Notes under the pieces: generated by a model
What the model was told of the DNA's origin: nothing
Seen by the model: the letters and a program-made list of their open reading frames with translations, nothing else
Databases searched by the model: none
Assembly: GCF_001039355.2 (NCBI RefSeq)
Contig: NW_019775392.1
Span: 384,747-448,746, forward strand
From: Lingula anatina
Lineage: Eukaryota; Brachiopoda; Lingulata; Lingulida; Lingulidae
Direction of reading: 5' to 3'
Length of the DNA stretch: 64,000 bases
Made by a program: the position numbers and the translations under genes
Shown: piece by piece, positions 38,161-50,700 of the stretch
How positions within the stretch are numbered: the stretch's first letter is position 1
Layout of the letters: every line of letters begins with the position of its first letter

Positions 38161-38809
38161 CTTTACCTTTATTTGTTATATGAGATAAATGCTAGTCACG
38201 ACCAGCGCTGTCTTGTTATATTTACATTAAGTTAGGCCGATGCGTCACTCTAACTCAGGCTTCTCCGTATCATCAAAACAAGTCTCGCGCGTAAATTAAC
38301 CATCATAAAACAATTTCAAAATATTCTCATTTTTGCTTTCGTGACCATTACGTCATTCAATATAATCGATATGATTGGTAAGAATTCGAAAATAATGCAA
38401 GTTATACAAAAAATTGAAACAAAGGAAGAACTAATGAATTGGATTATTGGTTGGTTGAGACCTGCTGAATTAAATACGTCATCCGGAATTTTAGCGATCA
38501 GCAGGTGCATATAGGGCATGCTATATAGTCTTTGTTCGCTATTCAGGATGCTACCCGGTCTGCTCTCGGCACACATAAAAATAGAATTTTAAAGTGTTTC
38601 CTGGAAACAAGTCATAACTTTAACTTTGGGGGGTTTATTAAAACCAAGGAGTNCATGTATCACATACATCTCGCTGACTCATGGTGTATCCATTACATAC
38701 TTGCATCACGAAATGGTTGGTTTAATTGGATAATTTGCATAGTGGTAACATTAGAATGCCTGTAAACAGTGCAATGACATTCATGCAAGTCAGCAGCCCA
38801 CATAATATA

Positions 38810-39066
38810 TGGTAACTGCTTGATCTTTTCGATGGGGAAAAATTGTGAATTTTACAAACATTTTTTATGTCATAAATTCTTTAAATTAGAAAATTATTCT
38901 CGAGTGGTAGCAACAAAATTAAAATGTTGGCTTGTCTTTAGATCTATTCCATGCAGTAAATGTAACACAATTGCTGCATAGAAATATAATTTTTGTGATT
39001 AAAAATTTATGCACCTGAAAGTTTGATAATTTTCGCCCATTGAAAAGATTGAGTAATTACGGTATC
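38810..39066. mobile_element. MITE family G, copy in duplication 2
   Basis: Counterpart of 35508-35763 with a few substitutions (AGTAATTACGGTA at the right end). Confidence 0.7.
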
Positions 39067-39098
39067 CTATCTAACAAAAAGAGGAAAAAAGGACTCAC

Positions 39099-39184
39099 CT
39101 TCTCCACACTGTAGCATCCACATTAAAGAGGTAAGCACCATTATGTCTGTAGATGCACCTTTCCTCTTAAAGTGAGTCATGATT
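39099..39184 (-). CDS. Duplicate of the PPxY gene's signal-peptide exon
   Basis: The coding part 39099-39180 encodes the same residues as 35797-35878, with the same GTGAGT donor and ATTCTAG acceptor. Its own upstream UTR exon would start at 41360. It is part of direct duplication 2 and probably the other allele; if real, it would be an alternative first coding exon. Confidence 0.6.
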
Positions 39185-41950
39185 CTAGAATATTAGTTAA
39201 AAAAAAACAGGTTAAAAAAACAGATCTAAGAAATTGTTGAAAATATTTTCATCATGTACATCCAGGTCACCTATATGTGATTATATACTGTTCCACTTAT
39301 TTCAGTTATTCAACACCTTACACAACATTTTTTACTTTAAGTTATGCAAGTTTTTTCTTCTGTAAATTCATGGATTAATGTCTTACTGTCTGATAATTAA
39401 TGTATTTTTATTAAAAAATCTGTCACCTTAATTTACAGACACTAGCTGTTTCCTCTTTCCACTGAACTCTCCCCCTCCAATCCCTCCAACCCACAAAAAA
39501 ATCTACTATAAAAAGTAATAAATTTTAAGCTGCGCCTAATGTTTGCTCTCCTATTGTCTCAATCTATTATTAACGGTGCATCATAATCTTCTCAAGTTTT
39601 ACTTATCTTCTTTCTTTTTGTTCATATGTAACTAATTCTATGACAATAGCCTGAAGGTTTTACAGTGCACACTTGGACCTATGAAACCTTTTATAAAAAA
39701 ATGATGAAAATGTTATGAATTTTCAAACCAGTGAACCTTCAGGCTGTTGAGATACACCCTTAAATTGAGCTGAGGCAATAAAGGAATATCTGTTGTATTT
39801 TCATACTGAATGAATGAATCTTCTTTAAATCCCAGACCCCAATATCACTATCCCCTTAAATTTCCCCACAATATCCCTGACCCTATTTCTCTACTAGTAC
39901 CTCCCCAACATAACATGTTATCAAGGTTCATTTATGCATGAAGCACATGATTGCTAGACCTTTATACAGCAATAAATTTTTAAAACACTTAAAAGGTATC
40001 CAATGTAGGATTTGAAGTGCATTCTAAGTGCATGGATTGCTTCATGTTGAACTTGTCTGAGGGCATCTATAACACTCTTAAAACATAAAAATCTTAATCA
40101 ATATCACCAAAAATTAATCATATTCACCGTCCTCTGCCAACCTCAGTAGGCAGCCATCTTAACACAGTTTCAAAATAGCGTGGTTCACTGCATGAAAGTC
40201 TTGCAATATCTGGAAGTCGAGTCAATGGAATGAATCTCATATCTGGAAAGCCTCCAATTAAGAGCTGATTTTGATCTTTGGCTTTTTCCAAAAAGAGTTA
40301 CGGCTGGTGTCAGTAAAGGGAGATTAAAGGATAATTTGTTAAATAAGAGTTTTTGGCATGAAAATTCTCCTTTGGATACCTTTATGTTTTCCCTATGTAC
40401 CATATCTATAATTATATATGCATTCACATAAATCCATCTTTGGGTCCTCAGTTTTATTTTTTTTATCCTTCTTGTAATGGAAATACAGACTGGTGAATTT
40501 CACTCATGATGGTAATATTCAGAAATTCAGAAATCAAAATTTCCTCATTGTAGGGATCAGATGCTGGATCACCTTGGTGACAAAGAAAACACTGCTGAAT
40601 TACCCAGAAAAAAGTAATTTGTTTTGCATATATTTATATGAATTCCCACAATGATCATATACAAAACCACTTAATTCTCCCTTCACACATGATTATGTCT
40701 TTATTCTCTGTTAAATTATCACACCTCCTGATATCTGGAAACAGTGTTTCAGCAAATTATGTCCAGTGACTTCATTCAACCTCCCTGTACAGGATTAGGT
40801 TTTGTTCATAAAATGATTAGAAATTTATGGGTAGACAATTAAGAGAGGAGAGATCGAAATAACGGATATACATGAAAAAAACTCCTTTTGTTCTGCTGCC
40901 TCTCCCAAGTCTCAATAACCAAAAACCTGATCCGATCTCTACACTGTAAGTCCCGCATTGTTTCTCAGTTATATTCACCAGGCAACATCTCCAACGTTAT
41001 TTTTCAGTTAAAGCCAAACTATAACAATGGTATGACTTAGCATACAAACGCGCAGCACTTTTTATTTCCCAAACAAAGGCACTGTGATCCTACCATTACA
41101 GCCATAATAAAAATTGCTTGTTTAGATGTAGGCCCACAACACACGGTAGATACATCGGTTTAAAATGTACGTGAATACAGGTTTTCCAGGTAGTTTTGAC
41201 GTTGGAAATCAAACCGGTCAAATAAAATATTATTTTGAGTCAGTCGTATTCACTGTTGTCTGAATGGCATAGTGATATCTCGTTAAATTATTCAGTGTCT
41301 GTGTGCCGCCAGCAGAAGCAGACGGCTTTTTCTTTATCAATATCAATATTATCACTCACCTTTCTTAATTGAACGTGTTCCACTTCTCCTCAAACTCTAT
41401 CCGTGCGTTTTAACTGGTCTTTGGTGAACTGTTGATGAGAGGATTGTTCGGTTTTCCTCTTAAAATGAGTCGAAGATGACTTTACCTTTATTTGTTATAT
41501 GAGATAAATGCTAGTCACGACCAGCGCTGTCTTGTTATATTTACATTAAGTTAGGCCGATGCGTCACTCTAACTCAGGCTTCTCCGTATTATCAAAACAA
41601 GTCTCGCGCGTAAATTAACCATCATAAAACAATTTCAAAATATTCTCATTTTTGCTTTCGCGACCATTACGTCATTCAATATAATCGATATGATTGGTAA
41701 GAATTCGAAAATAATGCAAGTTATACAAACAATTGAAACAAAGGAAGAACTAATGAGTTGGATTATTGGTTGGTTGAGACCTGCTGAATTAAATACGTCA
41801 TCCGGAATTTTAGCGATCAGCAGGTGCATATAGGGCATGCTATATAGTCTTTGTTCACTATTCAGGATGCTACCCGGTGTGCTCTCGGCACACATATAAA
41901 AATAGAATTTTAAAGTGTTTCCTGGAAACAAGTCATAACTTTGGGAATTT

Positions 41951-44412
41951 TATTAAAATATTCCCTTAATGTAATAAAACCAGAAATTTAAGTTAAAGCA
42001 ATTTTCCAACACCCCCATTACCATGCAAACTCGTTATTGGGAATGCCCGCATTTTTTAAACGTATTATCAATATCCTCTTTTCGTTTGACCAATATAGGG
42101 GTTATCTTTTACGTGGTTTGTATTAAACAAACTGTTCATGCACACACATACAGTGCTGATAAATCTTAAGGATATCCGAGACTTGCACTTATCTACCTGA
42201 ATTCAAGGAAATTCCAAAGAATTTTTCAGATTTGCGCCCTATCGTTGTCACTGCTTTAAAAAAAGTCATTTTTGTTAAGATTTACACCTTAAGTGGCTTG
42301 AAGGGGTTGGTATCCCATAGTTACGTTATTAGATATCCAACGAAGGAAAAAAAATAAGTGTCTTATGTAACGCATATTAATTTCACTGCTTGTGATAAAC
42401 GTGTTTTTGTAGAAAACCTGAATACAGATCCCCATTACCCTGTTGCAGTTTTCATAGCCTACCTATATTCTGTAACACTGAGCATTTATTTTCTTCTATA
42501 TATTTTCTTTATATTTTCATTACTTTTTAGATCTTGGCTTCAACAAATGCACCTCCTGCCACCTGCCCGTTGAAATAGTTGACCATTTTATCCACATTTT
42601 AATTCTAGTCTTAATTAAATGCCTCGTTGCATTGAGCGGACTGAGGCAAATTGATTAAACATTTTTTTTCTTTCTTTCTCTTGGCTTTTTTCAATAAAGT
42701 CCACAGCTGACTTCTATTATATGCAAGTTTCCACTTTATACATACTACCTCATTTTAAATGATGAAATCTAAAAAAAGCACGGTTTTCCACTTTGCATTT
42801 AGGTAACCTATAGATATATTGATCATTACAACCAGCCAGGTCCAGTATTCTGTATATGTATAATACCAACTAAGCGTGCAAAGTTTTAATCAGGACTCAC
42901 ATGTAAAATGATTACATGTACTCCCGTCATGTTAACACATACGTACATTGCTTGCGTTTGAAATTAATCCACACAGAACCGTCCAATATTTGGTGGAGCT
43001 AAGACCAACATAACGTAATTAGATGTACTCAATTCAAAGACAATAAACAGGAAAATCAAAAATACCAGGTGATTTGCCGTCAGCACGTAAGAGACATCTC
43101 TTTGGAACACGTAAGAGAAAACAAAGCCAAAAAGCGAAATTAATGATACTCCATCTAAAACGCGAAGGATTGTTAACTACTGTATATGTCATAGGATTCA
43201 GCAATGATCGTCTAATTATTTTCCTTTACATTTCCTTTTTTTAATTTTGGACGAGATCAATTTTGTTACCCATAGAATACAAATGGTATTACATGACATT
43301 AATTAATTTTAAGGCGCAGGCAACAGGTCAATAAATGATGCATCAAATTACCAGTTGAATAAAAGAATCCATAATACAATGGGTTACTATAGGAACGTGT
43401 TGTAAACAAATATGAACTGGAGAGTGATATTAGATCTAATTAGTCGAGATAATTACAGCTAGATTTTATTAGCTTAGCTTTTGTTAATCTCATTGTTCGG
43501 ATGGACGTAGGTAAAAATGTATATCCGATTCTAGTTCTCTAGAATAAGTGACGTCCTCTGCTAGGTGGACGCTGACGCAAGGACCTCAATGTGTCGGTTT
43601 CTCTGACTTTTTGGATTTGTGCTTAACTTCTCGCTGGACTAGTTTAGTTATGAGCACAAAATGGCCCGAGAAATATATGTGAATATCTAGAACAAAAAAC
43701 AAATCTGTAGTTTAGGTTGATAATTACATTCCCTGCCTTACAATCCAAGATCTGCCTTTATATCGAAGCAGCTGACACGACGATTTTCTCCATACATGAT
43801 TAAGACACGGATATTTTGAATATTTTCAAACTGTCTGCTTTTTTTTCCTGTTTCAATTACTTGTAACGTGACAAACCCACGGCCTGCTATTATAACACTT
43901 CCTGGGACTACAAAACTGGATGTGGTGTCATAGGCTGTATTCCCAGAGCTTTTAGATCGATCTATCCCCGCGGGGAGTCTCACTAGATTACTGTCAGATA
44001 ATCCGGCTTAAATGTCCGTCCCGCCTACTACAAGCTGTAAGGGGGTAATTAACTTTCGTGTCCGCTCGGCTGACAGCTATTTAGCGTGAACCCCCAGGGA
44101 GTTAGGTCGATCTAAAGTAGATCGATCTAATCTCTGGAAATGGGGTCATAGATGCTTTTTCAAAAACACCCAAACCATAATATATGCCATGTGACTTTCC
44201 ATAACATACTTAGAAAGAAGGATAGTCTACACGGATAGTTGTCTTTCCTATATTTATATCCCATTAGACTTTTCGCCACGTTTTCTTCAATCTTACTTAC
44301 ATCACCTAATACTGAGGAAGCGTGATGGCCCATAAAGATAATTGTCTTTCCTGTCACTTATCTCCCAATCATACTATATTTTTTCCTTTTTGCGTTCTAC
44401 GGCAAGTAAATG
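41951..44412. other. Intergenic between the PPxY gene 5' end and RBIS
   Basis: No gene was recognised on either strand. One family-B MITE stands at 43933-44147. Confidence 0.6.
43933..44147 (+). mobile_element. MITE family B, 215 bp, TSD ATA
   Basis: GGCTGTATTCCCAGAGC to CTGGAAATGGGGTC, flanked by ATA at 43930-43932 and 44148-44150 (the match extends to TCATAG if the ends are read differently). It has the same 215-bp length as the copies at 26213 and 54624. Confidence 0.85.
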
Positions 44413-44593
44413 GGCGCATTTAGAACAGCGGACTAACATATCCGCGGATCAAATATGGCCGACCACTTGAATGCTTGTTGCATAATCCCCGCGGGGAATC
44501 TACTCAGTGTCTAATCGGGAATTAAGCGGCAAGCTTTTAAGTGGGTCGCCATATTTGATCTGCGGATCTGTTAGTCCGCGGTTCTGAATGTCC
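44413..44593. mobile_element. MITE family D, ~180 bp, next to RBIS 3' end
   Basis: Inverted arms GAACAGCGGACTAACATATC / CGGATCTGTTAGTCCGCGGT followed by GATCAAATATGGC. It contains AATCCCCGCGGGGAATCTAC, the palindromic core shared with family B. It lies about 50 bp beyond the RBIS poly(A) signal. Confidence 0.78.
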
Positions 44594-44641
44594 TTAAAGA
44601 TAATTGTCTTCCCTGTCGCTTATCTCCCAATCATTCTATAT

Positions 44642-44651
44642 ATTTATTTAT
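44642..44651 (-). terminator. RBIS poly(A) signals
   Basis: Overlapping AATAAATAAA on the minus strand, about 75-85 bases after the RBIS stop codon. Confidence 0.6.
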
Positions 44652-44726
44652 TTTTTCTTTTTCGTTCAAAAATCAGAAATTTAGAAACCGAAATAGAAAG
44701 TTACATTGGATGGTTAAAATTCAGTT

Positions 44727-45671
44727 TCACAGCGCCGCAAAATTCTTCAGTTCCTGGTCTACATTTGGGGGTGGTTTCCGTTGCTGAATGTTCCTAGTAC
44801 TGGGCTAAAAAGAAACGAAATAAACTTGAGAGCAGCGTTCACAGAAAACATTAAATACATTTGAAGTTTTCAAACATGCCTGTAGATAGATAAAAGATAA
44901 TGCAAAAGCCCTTTTAATGTAATTTTAATATAAAAATCATTGCCTCACACAGTTCTCATATAAATAATTATATATTAACGTACCTACGTATAATTTCAAT
45001 TGCGTTCCCACATTGTTTGTGCCACTCACCCACACTAAAATGCCATAATCAGTATATATACGAAAGAAATCCTACAAATGTAATATGCTGTGTACAGGGA
45101 GCCCCGGGTATGATTACATTATCATGCTTAAAGTATATATTGCCTAGGATAAGAGGATTAAATGCACACCTTAGCTTTGCCGTCCTTCTTTTGTGTCGTA
45201 GACGACGAGCTCGACTTCGGTATTTCTCGTACATCTTTCCAGGTTTGGTCAACCTCTTCGGTCTTGGATTTCGTTAGGTGTTTTAGCTGAAAAACGCAAT
45301 CCTGGGATTTAACTCTAACCACAACTAACGCAACGATTCCAGTCCCAATATCCGCTCACAACGCACAAATTTTATACAAAGCATTCGTAAACTAACAAGA
45401 CATAAAATTTAGAAGCATAGTAAGTTAATCCCGATAGTTAAATAATTGCATACATTTTCAATCATCATACCAACTTCACAACAGTAAAAGAAAACCCTGA
45501 TTGTAGCTTAAAGTGATATCATTCAACTCCACTAAAATCACTAATACGTACCTTTTTAAGGTTTATGTTGACTGGTTTCGTTTTTTTGTTTTTAGTTATT
45601 TTAGTTCCAACAGTTTTGAACAGGACACTGTCTTTTCCTTTCTGCTGCGATTTCCCTTTATTTTTCCCCAT
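44727..45671 (-). CDS. RBIS: RBIS (C8orf59), ribosome biogenesis factor
   Basis: Complete gene in three short minus-strand exons, all phase 0: 45552-45671 (40 codons, starts MGKNKGKSQQKGK), 45170-45286 (39 codons) and 44727-44804 (25 codons and TGA). The donors are GTACGT and GTGTGC; the acceptors are TTTTTCAG and TTTTTAG. The product is 104 residues, against about 100 in human RBIS. It is basic. Matching family blocks are the N-terminal MGKNK, the KNKKTKPVNINLKK segment at 27-40, an acidic EEVDQTWKDVRE helix, and the C-terminal PPNVDQELKNFAAL (human KPVNVDEATRLMALL). RBIS is a small nucleolar protein needed for large-subunit ribosome maturation (family knowledge). The start is fixed by the conserved MGKNK. 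Confidence 0.9.
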
Positions 45672-45685
45672 TCTTTGCTTCTATC

Positions 45686-45700
45686 TCAGCGATGCTTCAT
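45686..45700 (-). promoter_or_regulatory. Tiny upstream ORF in RBIS leader
   Basis: ATG AAG CAT CGC TGA (Met-Lys-His-Arg) lies 14 bases before the RBIS start codon. It would be translated only if the transcript starts upstream. A possible acceptor (TTTTACTTTGTAG) just before it suggests a leader intron. Confidence 0.3.
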
Positions 45701-45738
45701 TGCTCTACAAAGTAAAAAAAAAAGTATAAGATGAGTAT

Positions 45739-45803
45739 TACTCTCTCTCTCCCTCTCTCTCTATCTCTCTCTCTCTCTGTGAGTGTGTGTGTGTGCGTGT
45801 GTG
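45739..45803. repeat. (CT)n and (GT)n microsatellites
   Basis: CTCTCTCTCTCC-type run followed by GTGTGTGTGTGCGTGTGTG, just upstream of RBIS. Confidence 0.85.
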
Positions 45804-47640
45804 AAAGTGTAATTTTCCATCAGTTTAAAGATACCTTACGTAGGATTCTGGAGTCAAGTGTCAAAGATCGAATTTTCCTGGCGACATGAACAATTTTCCA
45901 GCGATCATCGGCAATCGACGAGTGTCGCCCTCAAAAATGTTTGTGTGTGAGAGATTGGGGGGGGGGGGGGGAGAGATGAAATATTTTGTGTATTCCTTGC
46001 ATTTGCACATAGTGCAAACTTGAACAGGTGTGACATATTCTTTTATGATTTTAAAGAAAATGCGTCTTTGAGAGTTCACGAAAGATAAAATATGGAATAC
46101 TTAGGGAAACATCGATCGCACACGAAGTCCATCTAATATATTTTCAAACGCGAGACCGCATTCCGTTCCATCTTTAATCTATCACTGCACGTCTTCTTCC
46201 TTTGTATGTCATAGTATGATGTATTGCCAATCGTTTTATTTCAACTCGGATTCAATTTTATTCACATGAGTCGCCGGATTTATTGAATAATGGCTGCTGT
46301 ATTACGCCATAACCTAGCAGCTGATGATAGTTATTTTAGCACTAATCCCTGCGATAACGAATCCTCCGCTTCATCTCTCAATACATCAATTTATATCTAT
46401 ATATACGGTATTTATTCGATCTTTTTAATGGGAGAAAATTGTGAATTTTACAGATACTGGTAAGTCCTAATTTCTGAAATTTAAAACGTACTTTTCAAGC
46501 GGCTGCAACAAAATTAAAAAGCAGATTTCTCTATAGTTCTATTATATGCAGTAAAATAACTACAAATACAAAGCATAAATATAATTTTTGTGAATATAAC
46601 ATCATGTATCTGAAAATCTGATCATTTTCGCCCATTGAAAAGATCTAGTAATTACCATAGACTGAATACACCCTGTATTTGTGCAATGTTACGTTCTAGT
46701 GCCAGTTGAGAAAGCGCTACCGGGCTATAAATAAAATTGCTCTCTCCCACCAACAGTCCGTGAACATAGCTTTACACAGAAGAATCCTCCACGTGTAATT
46801 TGCATTGTTATAGTTATTTCGGCTGCAATAATAAGTCTTACGACAAATTTTTATCTTCCTGACAATCGTTGTGTAAATGTGCAATAATAACCTTCGCTGT
46901 ATTTTGAAAGCACGCACTACATGTACATAAAAGTGCCCCAAACTCCATTGCTCCATTAAGCCATCTTCATATATTGAACAAATGTTGTCATATTTGTATA
47001 AGGTTATGTTTATGGTAAGCCTATCTTACATTCTCCATCTATTTTTCCATCATAATTTCTCCGGCGATATAGTCTCATTCACGAACAGAAAGTGTATAAA
47101 TATCACGAACACAAAGACTGCAATAACACAATAAAGTATCGGATATGGCTGTATAAACAAAGTAGTGACCCGTCTAATAGAGAGACAATATAACGTTGAT
47201 TTTCATACATGTAATTACGACCTACAAAAGGTCGAGACCCCGGGCCATCGGAGATTCGTGTCCTGCATTATCGCCACAAACAAGGTAAAGTTACCGTGTT
47301 TCGCTATCCTGTAAAAAAATACAAGAACACTGCAGCTATTAAGTTTAACATTTAGAACGTCGCGATTTTTGGGAACCCAAATTATTACTGCACTTCCTCG
47401 AGTAAGCAAACATTACGTTTATTTCACCAGCCTAAAGGTAAATGTGTTTATTTGTTTACTCCACTTCTTCTCGCTACAATGCTGCAATATCTTCGAGAGT
47501 TTACGGCTGTCACGTGACCTGCCTCCATCTCCGTCGACCTACCACTGAATATTATGAACCGTAACATCACTGTGTACTGACTGCGTCTTCAAAAGTGCAT
47601 GCAAAAAAGTTTCAACAGGGAGGCTATGTGAAACACAAAT
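45804..47640. other. Divergent intergenic region between RBIS and the hydrolase
   Basis: No coding exon was recognised. It holds a G run (45958-45971) and MITE G at 46404-46660. Both flanking genes point outward, so their promoters should lie here. Confidence 0.6.
46404..46660. mobile_element. MITE family G, diverged copy
   Basis: TACGGTATTTATTCGATCTT at the left, CCCATTGAAAAGATCTAGTA then ATTACCATAG at the right. The interior matches 35508-35763 with many substitutions, so this is an older copy. Confidence 0.7.
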
Positions 47641-47703
47641 ACGAAGAATCCAACTTGACTCAAAGTAAGGCAGGGAATATTGGGATTATACACAGTCCAC
47701 AGA

Positions 47704-50700
47704 ATGGGGAAGCTGCTTTTGTTTTTGTCGCTCGCAGGTGAGTGAAGTTATCTCAATGTCGCAGGGATCTTGGTCGACACAAGGTGGCGTTCGCACCAAA
47801 CGCTACGACCGTCCCTTGTCAAAGCCTCTTCATTTAAATCCAGGTGCTAAGTGTCCCCTCTCGAATCACCTTTGTGACAATTCAGTCCAACAATAGGTAA
47901 CAAAAAGACTTAATGAGAAAACGGCTACTTCTGACGCGTCGAAGGACATACGAGAAACTAAAAGCACTTGAGATCCACAAAATGTGGGAGACGTATTTAT
48001 TTTACAGATGAAGGACGTACTTCTGAATATTTGCCCTGCACTGTAGAATAATTTTATAAAGTGTCAAAGATACTCCACTCAGGGTGGAAGGGGGAATGGT
48101 AGGCTACACCTTTTGTCCTATGGCAAATTTGCAAGTAGACGATTTCCCACTGAAAATCGCACCTCCAAAACCCGCGTTTCGCGTCTTAAATTTAACCAAC
48201 TCAATCTAACACTGTTAAGCATAACAATACTGGTAACATGGGGACCCACGTTATCATTACTAGTCTTAGCCAAGTTTGTAAAATTTCTTTGACAATTCTT
48301 ATCAAAGCTGATATCTCATCTGGAGAAAACACCACGCACTGACGTGTAAGTAAGAACCTGCCAATGACTCAAGACCATGACTGGTATTATTCATAATTGC
48401 CCCTCAGCCCGGGGGGCTGGGGGGGGGGGGAAGAAAGAACACGACTCGGTGTAAATGACAACATTAGCGTGACGCTTCTCATCCTCACATTCTCCAAGTT
48501 GAGCGACTCCCTCTAAAAAAAACCATCACATAAATCATAGTGACAGACACAGTCGGGCACGGTATGACAGTCACAGTAAATGTAACAAGGCACATTAGGC
48601 TGTTATATATGAAACACGCAAACACACATATAATATAATAAATATATGCATGTGTGTTACCACATTCAGTCAATTATCCATGAACACTACCCCTATAGCG
48701 TTTTAGGCCTACTTGTTTCTAGTCTGGCTGGTGGCACTTAAACTGCAGTTGGGATTCTATGATAATGAGTTTGGGATATTAAAGAAATTTAGTTTCAAAA
48801 TCACCCCGAGTAGAAAGGCACGAACTGTGACCCTCATATACAGGACCACAGTACATACACGCTTGTGAAACTTGATGTCACATTGGCATCATAGCACAGT
48901 TTTCATAAACCTTGGATTCTCAGGGTGGTCAGATTGGGCTGGGGTAAACACTGTAACTGACTAACTAAAAGTCCTTTGCCGCTGCAAGACGATGGAATCA
49001 TAAGTATAAAATCTACTTAAATTCGAGACACTTCGCAAGGTGCAACTTCTCGTGTACATTCCGTGGCGTTGCCATGTCAGCGAGGCGTGTTAATCCATCC
49101 TTAAAGAACATTTAAAGACACATCAAACCGCTGTGTAGACTTAAAATCGCCACCACCGTCGTTATTCTTAACCTGGTGCAAAGTGGCATCAAACCTGAGC
49201 TGGAATTATACGTATATTACTGCTGCCCGTATAATCATCACCCACGTATCTCCTCAGTAGCAGGTGGGACACACTCTGTATATTGGAGTTAATTATAATC
49301 CTCTTAATCCCCTTCATGAACGGCACTTAACGCAAACCTTAACCCCGTAACAGTGGTTTTGCATTGGTTACCTGTAAATACACACGCGTCAAATAGTTGA
49401 GATATTCGTTGAACCTGTTTTTCCAACTGAGTAGCGATTAACTTGGGACTCTGTACTTGTTACAGTGGCATTACGGTACCTATGCTACAATCAGAGTAAC
49501 TGGTTTAATGACCCCGTTCAAGTTTTTGTAACTTAAAGCTAAATAATATCAAACAATGAGATTTGGTATTAAAAACCTTTCTTTTTTTAACAACGAACAC
49601 ATAACCTTAAGACCTTCTCTACACTACAGCCGATCAAGGATCACTTGAACCTCTTGTTTATTAAGACTGTAATAACCTTCATTTCTACCTTTAATAAACC
49701 TTGATTGATTTAACATTTTAGTCATATTAGAGTTGCCAGTTATACATGAACAACGCCATTATAGGGAAAAAGTCAAATCCTTGCTGACTGACGCGAGATC
49801 TGCATATATGCATACATATCTCGGGTTTGTTAATTTAGCCTGGACAAACTCGTTCGTATGTGACAACCTATGAATAATTGCGGTTTCAAGGTATAGCTTT
49901 CAAGTTTGCACATACAACAATTATGTAGATGACTTCCCATGGCGATTTTAAACGGTCTTCTTCGCGAGTGCACTTCGAGCGTTCATATTTAACACGATAA
50001 GCATGATACGGCCATTTACTGTTGTTACGCTTTACATGTTTCCACCTTTCATCCGTCAGCATATCGCCCAAATAGCCATTATCAAAGTGCATTTAAACCT
50101 TGAAGATGTTGCGATGAAGGAGTTGCTGACAATAAGGCACCAAATTTGAGGACATTTTCTTCAAAACAAGTTCGCCGGGTCAACAATTATGGTATCGAAA
50201 ACCTAACAATTGTTCATTTTATTTCTCACTGCTGGAGTCAAAGAAAACATGTTTACTCTTTCATTTTGTTTCTCACCTGGTTTTCCGACTTATAATAAGT
50301 GCCTAGATTTCACTGAGATTTTAATCGGCCTTGGTTATACATGCAACAACAGCAAGCAAATTGTGTTGTGTTCACAACATGCTCAGACGAACCGAATCGG
50401 AATCGGTCTTAATGCCGCACTGTACTGACGCACCCTAAGCCAGCAAACTACGATTGTTGTCTCGGGAGATTAACATTTACTGTACATAGTATATTTCACA
50501 CCAGTTTTAACAATTTCCAGCAGCTTTAAGAACAAATATTGAGACTGAAATTTTTGTTTCCGTCAAACTGTTGCGTTTTGCTCCCGGAAAACGGATTAAT
50601 TTGGTTTAGCTCGGACACTGGATATGAAGAACAAAATCTTCAAGATTCAAAGTTGTCGTTTTGAGGGACTGAATTCGCCCCTGGATGCGACTCACGTTAT

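Larger units (their letters stand above)
35353..38652 (-). repeat. Direct duplication 2, copy 1
   Basis: It matches 38654-41950 at an offset of about 3302, with scattered substitutions and small indels. It includes MITE G, the PPxY gene's first two exons, and an identical 80-codon non-recognised frame (36874-37116 and 40185-40427). It ends at the single 'n' at 38653. Confidence 0.92.
38654..41950 (-). repeat. Direct duplication 2, copy 2
   Basis: It starts at the base after the single 'n' (CATGTATCACATACATCTCG) and follows 35353 onward. Similarity fades near 41950. Confidence 0.92.

Noticed and set aside
45049-45252. Basic 67-codon minus-strand frame
   Set aside because: It is an overlapping frame of RBIS exon 2; only the frame that splices in phase with exons 1 and 3 matches the family.
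49886-50092. 68-codon minus-strand frame
   Set aside because: It has a plausible-looking residue mix but no homologue that I recognise and no promoter or splice evidence.
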